Assembly (NCBI GenBank): GCA_003978395.1
Contig: QNZV01000136.1
Span: forward strand, 1 to 10,748
Source of the DNA: Sulfurovum sp.
GTDB lineage: Bacteria; Campylobacterota; Campylobacteria; Campylobacterales; Sulfurovaceae
Direction: 5' to 3'
Length of the DNA: 10,748 nt
The notes beneath the pieces are model-generated. The model saw only the letters and a program-made list of their open reading frames with translations, ran no database searches and was not told the origin of the DNA. Below are positions 6,008 through 10,748 of this stretch, piece after piece (the stretch's first letter is position 1; the number at the start of each line of letters is the position of its first letter). Both the position numbers and the translations under genes were made by a program.

Positions 6008-6169
6008 TTACTGCTCTCCTTTCTTCTCCTCTTTCGTCTCTTTTTTATCTTCTTGTTTTGCTTCTTGTTTTTCTCTAATTTTTTTACCAACAAATGCACT
6101 AATAGCAATTGCTCCATAAAAGACAGAGAAGAAAAGAAGAATTTTTATAATTATATCCATAATTGTCAT
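6008..6169 (-). CDS. Small single-pass membrane protein (53 residues), function unknown
   Basis: A short gene read from ATG at 6169 to TAA at 6010-6008. The start follows the TAG of the ABC ATPase gene with no gap, and AGGAG lies 6-7 bases upstream inside the end of that gene, so translation is probably coupled. A second in-frame ATG at 6160 is possible but worse placed. Residues 4-28 form one hydrophobic segment (MDIIIKILLFFSVFYGAIAI region). Residues 29-53 are almost wholly Lys, Glu, Gln and Asp, a charged tail most likely in the cytoplasm. The spacing, ribosome site and membrane-plus-tail design argue that it is real. It may be a partner of the ATPase, or an unrelated small protein. I do not recognise it. 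Confidence 0.7.
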   Translation of the reverse strand: MTIMDIIIKILLFFSVFYGAIAISAFVGKKIREKQEAKQEDKKETKEEKKGEQ

Positions 6170-6817
6170 CTATATCTCCTCTAATATTTGGTTTTCAAGC
6201 TTGTAGCTTTTGTTACATAATTTTGCCATCTCTTCGTCATGAGTGACCAATATCATACCTGCATTATGTTTATCTATATATTCTAATAATACATCCATTA
6301 CAAGTTGTGCCGTCTCTTTATCCAGATTTCCTGTAGGTTCATCTGCAAAAATAAGTGAGGGTTTTTTGCTAAGAACTCTTGCTATAGAGACACGTTGCTG
6401 TTGACCACCCGATAGCTCTCCAATCTTTTGTTCCATAAGCTCTTTTATCTCTAAACGTTCCAATAGTGAGTTATCTATCTCTTCATTTGCTAAAAGAGTA
6501 GCGATTTCAAGATTTTCAATGGCTTTCATACCTTTGAAAAGATAGTGAGCTTGAAAAACAATACCCAGTTTATTTCGTCTAATATCTTCAATATTATCTT
6601 CAGAAAGTGAGTATATCTCTTTATCAAAAATCTCTACCTTTCCAGAGTTTGGTTCTATAAACGATGAAAAAATATGTAAAAGAGTCGATTTTCCTGAACC
6701 ACTACGTCCAAGAATTGCAATGCTCTCTCTTTGGTGAATTTTAAAATTGATATTTGAAAAAAGAGGATAGTCAAATGAATGAGCAATATCCTCTGCATTT
6801 AAAAGGGTTTTTGGCAT
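6170..6817 (-). CDS. ABC transporter ATP-binding protein, LolD/MacB/FtsE-like
   Basis: A 215-residue stand-alone ATPase subunit. Motifs in order: Walker A GRSGSGKST (37-45), Q-loop VFQ with Gln89, signature LSGGQQQR (135-142), Walker B SLIFADE (154-160) with catalytic Glu160, D-loop GNLD (163-166) and switch His193 (VTHDE). The sequence around the signature and GNLDKETA resembles the LolD/MacB/FtsE group, whose members power lipoprotein release, efflux or septum hydrolase control by working on membrane subunits of the FtsX/MacB type. No such permease is in the window: upstream is a voltage-gated channel and downstream a tiny membrane protein. It may serve a permease encoded elsewhere. The ribosome site before ATG 6817 is weak. 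ATPase identity is secure, substrate unknown. Confidence 0.92.
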   Translation of the reverse strand: MPKTLLNAEDIAHSFDYPLFSNINFKIHQRESIAILGRSGSGKSTLLHIFSSFIEPNSGKVEIFDKEIYSLSEDNIEDIRRNKLGIVFQAHYLFKGMKAIENLEIATLLANEEIDNSLLERLEIKELMEQKIGELSGGQQQRVSIARVLSKKPSLIFADEPTGNLDKETAQLVMDVLLEYIDKHNAGMILVTHDEEMAKLCNKSYKLENQILEEI

Positions 6818-6875
6818 GTTGTTGTTCTTTATAAATAGGTTAAATGATTATATAAGAACTTTGGTTAAAGCTCTG

Positions 6876-7676
6876 TTATTTAGTTTTCAATTTCAACTCT
6901 TTAATCTCCTCTCTTAATTTTCCTATCTCAGATAAAACTATATCCAGTTTTTTCATTTCATCTTCGTGTCCATGGTCTTCTTGGTCTCGTAAATTTTCCA
7001 TTTCCCCTATAATCACAGCAATAAAAAGGTTAAAGAAGATAAAAGCAGCAATAATAATAAAACTAACAAAATATATCCAAGACCAAGGGTAAATAGCCAT
7101 TCCTTCGTACATAACCGATGTCCAACCTTCAAAGGTTAATATTCTAAAGAGGGTAAGCATTGAGATTAAAAAATCATCCCATAATCCACTTGGAGCAGTG
7201 GCAAAAAGGAAATTTCCTATAATGGCATAGATATAAAAAATAATAAACATTAAAATAACAATATCTATAATCGAGGGTATTGCACCCAAAAGCATGTCGA
7301 TGATTCTTTTTAAACCTGGGCGAACGGTAATGAGTCGTAGTATCCTAAAAATTCGTAAAAGTCGTGCCACGGCAGCCATTGTGCTGTTTTCGAGTGGAAT
7401 AAGTGTAATAAGAACAATAATAAAATCAAAAAGATTCCATTTGTCTTTAAAAAAATCTAAAAAATTCTCTTCAGCATACATTTTAATCATAATCTCTATC
7501 AGAAAATAGATGGTTACAAAATAGTCAAACATGTGCATGAGTATCATGTATCCACTATCAACATCCATCAAGCTTTTCAAGCCCAATGCTGATGAGTAAA
7601 TTACAATAATTGCTGTGGTTAAATTAGAAAACCATCGGGCTTCTCGTATCTTGGTAAGTTTTGTTTTTAATGGCAT
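6876..7676 (-). CDS. Single-domain voltage-gated cation channel (BacNav-like) with TFEGW filter
   Basis: A 266-residue six-helix channel subunit expected to form a tetramer in the inner membrane. S1 is at about 17-35, S2 46-68, S3 80-94. S4 at 101-118 carries arginines every third residue (R105, R108, R111, R114) and is the voltage sensor. S5 is about 133-152, the pore helix 163-180, and the selectivity filter TFEGW at 181-185 with Glu183. S6 is 199-225. A charged helix at 238-264 with leucine spacing (IGKLREEIKELKL) fits the C-terminal coiled coil of bacterial Na channels. NaChBac and NavAb have TLESW at the filter, while TFEGW is like domain III of animal voltage-gated Ca channels. The start ATG 7676 has GGGAG 8 bases upstream. 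It lies 63 bases after miaA and 58 before the ATPase on the same strand. Family is secure; ion selectivity is open. Confidence 0.93.
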   Translation of the reverse strand: MPLKTKLTKIREARWFSNLTTAIIVIYSSALGLKSLMDVDSGYMILMHMFDYFVTIYFLIEIMIKMYAEENFLDFFKDKWNLFDFIIVLITLIPLENSTMAAVARLLRIFRILRLITVRPGLKRIIDMLLGAIPSIIDIVILMFIIFYIYAIIGNFLFATAPSGLWDDFLISMLTLFRILTFEGWTSVMYEGMAIYPWSWIYFVSFIIIAAFIFFNLFIAVIIGEMENLRDQEDHGHEDEMKKLDIVLSEIGKLREEIKELKLKTK

Positions 7677-7739
7677 TGCTATCTCCCTATATGAATAATT
7701 TATGGGATTTTAGCGACAATAAGTTAATAGTTGGTTAGT

Positions 7740-8654
7740 TTAGGAACAAAGCCTTTTTTTTCGTAGTAATAGTTTACTTAACTCTTCTAAAGGAAGAGAT
7801 ACTTTATCTGTAAATTTTGAATTATTAAAGGTACGTTGACGTTTTGCCAGTTGTGTTGTATGTGTAATAATTTTAGTTTTCATCTCAAATTTAGTGTATT
7901 GTCCATCAAGATAGCTTAGAACCTCTTTTATACCTATGGAACGCATGGGATTTGGTCTACGGGTATAGTTTTTCTCTAAATAGAATACTTCATCTATAAG
8001 TCCTGCTTTTAACATCTGTGAGGTACGTCTAGTAATACGTTTCCTTAGAATCTCTTTGTCTACAGTGATTTCATAAATAGGAAGTTTGTCTCCTATAGTT
8101 GATTTTGGAGGGTTGGCTCTAAAATATTCACTAGGAGTCATATTTGTCTCAAAATATAAATTTAACATTTTTTCTAAACGATAACTATCATGTATGGTTA
8201 TAGATTTTAAATACTCTTTATCTAAATTGTGTAGAAATTTATGAGCCTCTTCTAAATTTTCTAGTAGATTATTACTCTTTTGTTTGGCTTTTTTGGAAAT
8301 AATAGGAAGTTTAGAGATTCCATTAATAAGAATATTTAGATAAAAACTTGTCCCACCTACAATAATTAAATTTTTTTCCTCTTTTATTGCCTCTTCTTTT
8401 ACTGAATTGTAGAGTTGGACAAAAGTGGTTACATCAAAAGCTTCATCGGGGAAAATGAGATCAACTCCAAAATGTTTAACTCCTTGACGCTCTTCTATAG
8501 AAGGTTTTGCTGAAGCGATATTAATCTCTTTATAAATAGCCAATGAGTCTAATGATAGTATATATGCATTACTTTGTTCTGCTAATTCAATAGCCAAAGA
8601 ACTTTTTCCTGAAGCTGTTGGACCAATTAATGCTATTTGTTGAAAATCCCTCAT
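7740..8654 (-). CDS. miaA: tRNA dimethylallyltransferase
   Basis: MiaA transfers the dimethylallyl group of DMAPP to N6 of A37 in tRNAs that read codons starting with U, the first step to i6A/ms2i6A. It acts in the cytoplasm. The 304 residues match the family length. The P-loop GPTASGKSS is at 11-19, the substrate motif LDSLAIYKEINIASAKP at 35-51 with Asp36 and Ser37, and GGTSFYL at 100-106 with the conserved threonine. RTSQMLKAGLIDEV (200-213) and TTQLAKRQRTF (266-276) mark the C-terminal tRNA-binding part. The start ATG 8654 has AAAGGA upstream on the minus strand. LDSLAIY replaces the DSxQVY of many homologues, a variation I would expect for this phylum but cannot check. It is first in a likely minus-strand operon with the channel gene. 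Confidence 0.96.
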   Translation of the reverse strand: MRDFQQIALIGPTASGKSSLAIELAEQSNAYILSLDSLAIYKEINIASAKPSIEERQGVKHFGVDLIFPDEAFDVTTFVQLYNSVKEEAIKEEKNLIIVGGTSFYLNILINGISKLPIISKKAKQKSNNLLENLEEAHKFLHNLDKEYLKSITIHDSYRLEKMLNLYFETNMTPSEYFRANPPKSTIGDKLPIYEITVDKEILRKRITRRTSQMLKAGLIDEVFYLEKNYTRRPNPMRSIGIKEVLSYLDGQYTKFEMKTKIITHTTQLAKRQRTFNNSKFTDKVSLPLEELSKLLLRKKRLCS

Positions 8655-8718
8655 CTCTTTCCTTTAAAAATATAATATCATTTTAACATACAAATGTGTA
8701 CTAACTATGTAAATTAAA

Positions 8719-8754
8719 TAAAATAATTATTTTAAAATTATTCTTAAATAATTT
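8719..8754. repeat. Two adjacent AT-only inverted repeats in the miaA/pssA divergent spacer
   Basis: TAAAATAATTATTTTA at 8719-8734 is an exact 16-bp palindrome. Immediately after it, AAATTATT at 8735-8742 and AATAATTT at 8747-8754 form an exact inverted repeat with a 4-base centre. A third palindrome, CTATAGCTATAG, lies at 8782-8793. The spacer 8655-8855 has no gene. It could hold sites for a regulator or nucleoid protein, but base composition this AT-rich makes such symmetry more likely by chance. Confidence 0.35.
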
Positions 8755-8825
8755 ACAATAAAAACAGTTTAAAAATATTAACTATAGCTATAGCTTCTAT
8801 CAACAACTACTTATTACTAATAGGG

Positions 8826-8852
8826 TAAAATAACATTTTTTTAGAAAGGAAA
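8826..8852 (+). promoter_or_regulatory. Likely -10 box and ribosome site for the pssA operon
   Basis: TAAAAT at 8826-8831 is a -10-like box 25 bases before the pssA ATG at 8856, and AAAGGAAA at 8845-8852 is a good ribosome site. There is no recognisable -35 box at the right distance, which is common in this phylum. Confidence 0.4.
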
Positions 8853-8855
8853 TTA

Positions 8856-9407
8856 ATGTTATTTGATAAGAACAACCGTTTCAACTTGGCAAACCTTATT
8901 ACCTTTGGAAATATTGCTGCTGGGTTAATTGCTATACACTTTATTGTTCATGGGGATTATTTTACAGCCATTGTTTTAGCATGGATTGGGGGAGCATTGG
9001 ATATTGCCGATGGAAAAGTTGCACGAAAATATAACCTCTCTACAGAGTTTGGAATACAAGTAGATTCCTATGCTGATTTTATCTCGTTTGTGGTTATGCC
9101 ATCGTTTCTTTTGTATTATGCTATGACTGAAAAAGGAACAGGGTTCGAGCAGATAGTTATTGGATTACTCTTTATTGTTTATATTGTTTCAGGGCTTAGA
9201 CGATTGATTGAGTTTAATATGAAATCAGAAGAGGGCGAAGTAGCAAAGTTTTTTGAAGGTGTTCCTACTCCATTAGGTGCAATTTTGCTTTGGGTACTCT
9301 ATTTGATTTTCTCTTATGATATTATCTCTAACCCTTGGATTATTTCTGTTTTTGTGGCTGTTATTGCTTGGTCGCTTAATAGTAAATTAAAAATTCCTCA
9401 TCCATAA
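8856..9407 (+). CDS. pssA: CDP-diacylglycerol--serine O-phosphatidyltransferase (phosphatidylserine synthase)
   Basis: PssA makes phosphatidylserine from CDP-diacylglycerol and serine in the inner membrane; decarboxylation then gives phosphatidylethanolamine. The 183 residues carry the CDP-alcohol phosphotransferase motif D-x2-D-G-x2-A-R-x8-G-x3-D-x3-D: Asp49, Asp52, Gly53, Ala56, Arg57, Gly66, Asp70 and Asp74, the residues that hold the metal ions and do catalysis. NLITFGN at the N-terminus, SGLRRLIEF (112-120) and FEGVPTPLGA (133-142) favour the integral-membrane type II PssA over phosphatidylglycerophosphate synthase. About six membrane helices are visible. It starts a plus-strand operon: the prenyltransferase gene begins 3 bases after its stop. 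No psd gene is in the window. Confidence 0.92.
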   Translation: MLFDKNNRFNLANLITFGNIAAGLIAIHFIVHGDYFTAIVLAWIGGALDIADGKVARKYNLSTEFGIQVDSYADFISFVVMPSFLLYYAMTEKGTGFEQIVIGLLFIVYIVSGLRRLIEFNMKSEEGEVAKFFEGVPTPLGAILLWVLYLIFSYDIISNPWIISVFVAVIAWSLNSKLKIPHP

Positions 9408-9410
9408 CTC

Positions 9411-10265
9411 ATGAACAGTATCAAAACAAAATTAGCCAATCTCTCTGAGATGGTTATGTTCAAACACTCTATCTTCTCTTTACCTTTTATTTTTATAGCA
9501 ATGTTGGTAGCTTCTGATGGTTGGTTTGGATGGAAGCTTCTATTCTTAGGAACATTAGCTGCTGTATCGGCTCGAAATTTTGCTATGGGTGTAAACCGTT
9601 ATCTTGATAGAGATATTGATGTGTTAAATCCAAGAACCAAAGATAGACCCTCGGTTGATGGACGGGTAAGTAATCTGACCATGCAAATTTTTATTGTGAT
9701 TAATGCATCTATTTTTATTGCTGTTGCTTACTTTATTAATCCTTTAGCATTTAAACTCTCTTTTCCTATTTTGGCTATACTTGGAGCGTATACACTTTTT
9801 AAACGCTTCTCATCAATGGCACATCTTATTTTGGGTTTAACTTTGGGCTTAGCACCAATTGCAGGAGTCGTTGCTGTCTCTGGAGAAATTACTATTTGGT
9901 CGCTCTATCTTGCAGGGGGCGTTCTCTTTTGGGTTGCAGGTTTTGATTTGCTCTATTCTCTTCAAGATATTGAGTTTGACAAAGAGCATGGACTCCACTC
10001 TATCCCTTCACAATTTGGTGCAAAAAAAACCATGCTTATTGCAAAAGTGTTTCATTCTATAACCATCTTGTTGTGGTTTATTTTTATCCAAAGTGCTAAC
10101 CTAGGGTTCTTTGCGACACTTGCAGTTCTTTTAAGTGCTGTTATGCTAACCTATGAACATTATTTAGTTAATAAAGATTTCACAAAAATAGATAAAGCAT
10201 TTTTTACGGTAAATGGTTACTTAGGAATTATGTTTTTCATATTAATAATTTTGGAGGTAATGTAG
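9411..10265 (+). CDS. mqnP: UbiA-family prenyltransferase, probably MqnP of menaquinone synthesis
   Basis: A 284-residue inner-membrane aromatic prenyltransferase with about eight or nine helices. Both Asp-rich motifs that bind Mg-diphosphate are intact: N-x3-D-x3-D as Asn62, Asp66, Asp70 (in NRYLDRDIDVLNPRTKDRP) and D-x2-Y-x2-Q-D-x3-D-x3-G with Asp179, Tyr182, Asp186 and Asp190. The sequence is of the UbiA/4-hydroxybenzoate type rather than MenA. In Campylobacterota, which make menaquinone by the futalosine route and lack ubiquinone, this protein is taken to be MqnP, which adds the isoprenoid tail to the dicarboxylated naphthol. That assignment rests on the phylum. There is no good ribosome site before ATG 9411, so translation is likely coupled to pssA, whose stop is 3 bases upstream. 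Confidence 0.88.
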   Translation: MNSIKTKLANLSEMVMFKHSIFSLPFIFIAMLVASDGWFGWKLLFLGTLAAVSARNFAMGVNRYLDRDIDVLNPRTKDRPSVDGRVSNLTMQIFIVINASIFIAVAYFINPLAFKLSFPILAILGAYTLFKRFSSMAHLILGLTLGLAPIAGVVAVSGEITIWSLYLAGGVLFWVAGFDLLYSLQDIEFDKEHGLHSIPSQFGAKKTMLIAKVFHSITILLWFIFIQSANLGFFATLAVLLSAVMLTYEHYLVNKDFTKIDKAFFTVNGYLGIMFFILIILEVM

Positions 10266-10604
10266 ATGGGAGCCAATGAGTTACAAGTTATTTTTTCACT
10301 CTTCTCATTTGTAGCAGTAATAGGAATCATATTTTATATTTTAATTGCAAAAACAAAAATAGAAAATTTAGAAGAGAGTATAGAAGGTTTAGATTATAAA
10401 TTAACATCATTACAAGATTATATTTATGAGCTAGAAGAGAGAATCAACAGCAATAAAACACCTGCACAGGATGAGTTAAAAAAGAAAATTATCGAAATGT
10501 ATGAAGATGGAAAAGATGTTCTTCTCATCGAAAATATACTCGATGTTCCTCGTGCCAAGATAGAGATGGTGTTAAAATTCTATAAATTACAAACAGAAAG
10601 ATAA
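10266..10604 (+). CDS. Membrane-anchored coiled-coil protein with possible C-terminal helix-turn-helix
   Basis: A 112-residue protein. One membrane helix lies at 6-28 (VIFSLFSFVAVIGIIFYIL), a coiled coil at about 30-62 (IENLEESIEGLDYKL, LEERI), a short linker (NSNKTPAQ), then a compact helical segment at 68-107 (KKIIEMYEDGKDVLLIENIL, DVPRAKIEMVL). The last part has the rhythm of a helix-turn-helix: long helix, DG turn, second helix, DVP turn, third helix. The layout recalls small proteins of the DUF2802/DUF6115 (SwrB-like) type, some encoded near flagellar genes; that is a comparison of architecture from memory. ATG 10266 follows the TAG of the prenyltransferase gene directly, with a strong GGAGG at 10253-10257. 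A hairpin overlaps its stop. Function unknown. Confidence 0.8.
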   Translation: MGANELQVIFSLFSFVAVIGIIFYILIAKTKIENLEESIEGLDYKLTSLQDYIYELEERINSNKTPAQDELKKKIIEMYEDGKDVLLIENILDVPRAKIEMVLKFYKLQTER

Positions 10605-10620
10605 AAATTTTATCTTTTCT
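10597..10620 (+). terminator. Hairpin terminator ending the pssA operon
   Basis: AAAGATAA at 10597-10604 pairs with TTATCTTT at 10610-10617 around a 5-base AT loop, followed by TCTCTT. The left arm includes the stop codon of the last gene. The stem is AT-rich, so the strength is uncertain, but an independent promoter follows at once, which fits a transcription boundary. Confidence 0.55.
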
Positions 10621-10621
10621 C

Positions 10622-10650
10622 TTGAAATTACAGCATAAATAAGCTATAAT
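10622..10650 (+). promoter_or_regulatory. Sigma-70 promoter of the tRNA gene
   Basis: TTGAAA at 10622-10627 and TATAAT at 10645-10650 are separated by exactly 17 bases, a near-consensus promoter with a real -35 box. Transcription would start near 10657, giving about a 14-base leader before the tRNA 5' end at 10671. It differs from the TTTAAG-type promoters of the protein genes in this window. Confidence 0.8.
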
Positions 10651-10670
10651 TTCAACCTTTCAATATATGT

Positions 10671-10747
10671 GCGCTCATAGCTCAGCTGGATAGAGCATCG
10701 GTTTGCGGTACCGAAGGTCTCAGGTTCGAATCCTGATGGGCGTACCA
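10671..10747 (+). tRNA. tRNA-Arg, anticodon GCG (reads CGC and CGU)
   Basis: A complete 77-base tRNA. The acceptor stem is GCGCTCA (10671-10677) with TGGGCGT, containing G1-U72 and U5-G68 wobbles. The D stem is GCTC/GAGC, the anticodon stem TCGGT/ACCGA with loop TTGCGGT, the variable loop AGGTC, and the T arm TCAGG-TTCGAAT-CCTGA. The discriminator is A73, and CCA is encoded at 10745-10747. Anticodon GCG specifies arginine. A20 in the D loop and C35, the main arginine identity bases in E. coli, are both present. G36-G37 is the context needed for m1G37 methylation by TrmD. Most bacteria read CGU/CGC/CGA with an ACG (inosine) tRNA instead, so the G34 form is notable. Confidence 0.95.
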
Positions 10748-10748
10748 T

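Noticed and set aside
5997..6020. GAGAG/CTCTC hairpin between panC and the small membrane protein gene
   Set aside because: Only 5 bp with an 8-base loop and overlapping coding sequence; too weak to call a terminator.
5987..6184. Plus-strand frame of 65 codons rich in Leu and Phe after panC
   Set aside because: It is the antisense of the 53-residue minus-strand gene (Lys/Glu tail reads as Phe/Leu/Ser) and has no ribosome site; it also overlaps the panC end.
7294..7509. Plus-strand frame of 71 codons opposite the channel gene
   Set aside because: Antisense of the S2-S4 coding region, without start signals.
9859..10062. Plus-strand frame of 67 codons inside the prenyltransferase gene
   Set aside because: Out-of-frame shadow of a gene with both catalytic motifs intact.
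1..10748. Mobile element, phage or recent transfer
   Set aside because: No transposase, integrase or terminal repeats were seen, and base use looks even; the lone tRNA at the right edge could be an integration site but nothing beyond it is visible.

Overview
The window looks like an ordinary stretch of chromosome from an AT-rich Campylobacterota (epsilonproteobacterial) genome, probably of the Sulfurovum/Sulfurimonas type. This is inferred from the style of the proteins, from a UbiA-like prenyltransferase of the kind used in futalosine-route menaquinone synthesis, from TTTAAG-type promoters resembling those of Campylobacter, and from many small envelope proteins. No transposase, phage gene, integrase or CRISPR array was seen.

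Left part (1-5100). The 3' half of fusA (EF-G) ends at a clear hairpin terminator. Then come separately transcribed envelope genes: an 8-strand-type outer-membrane barrel protein, a 98-residue secreted protein built from 11-residue repeats, a CLC-type anion transporter on the minus strand, a small acidic lipoprotein, and a TPR lipoprotein on the minus strand that meets the small lipoprotein tail to tail with 2 bases between them. The three plus-strand envelope genes share a promoter layout: TTTAAG exactly 11 bases before a TATAAT-like -10 box.

Middle part (5100-8655). panC (pantothenate synthesis) diverges from the TPR lipoprotein, and a perfectly palindromic -10 box between them could serve both. 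On the minus strand a probable operon reads miaA (tRNA i6A modification), then a single-domain voltage-gated cation channel with a Ca-channel-like TFEGW filter, then a LolD-like ABC ATPase without a partner permease here, then a 53-residue single-pass membrane protein whose start directly follows the ATPase stop.

Right part (8656-10748). A plus-strand operon joins pssA (phosphatidylserine synthase), an MqnP/UbiA-type prenyltransferase and a 112-residue protein with a membrane anchor, a coiled coil and a possible helix-turn-helix. It ends at a hairpin. A textbook promoter (TTGAAA, 17 bases, TATAAT) then drives a complete tRNA-Arg with anticodon GCG and an encoded CCA.

I did not find a convincing new multi-gene system. 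The items most worth a second look are the channel with the TFEGW filter, the unpaired ATPase with its coupled tiny membrane protein, the 11-mer repeat protein, the CLC protein with an altered proton-pathway residue, and the symmetrical promoter between panC and the lipoprotein gene.
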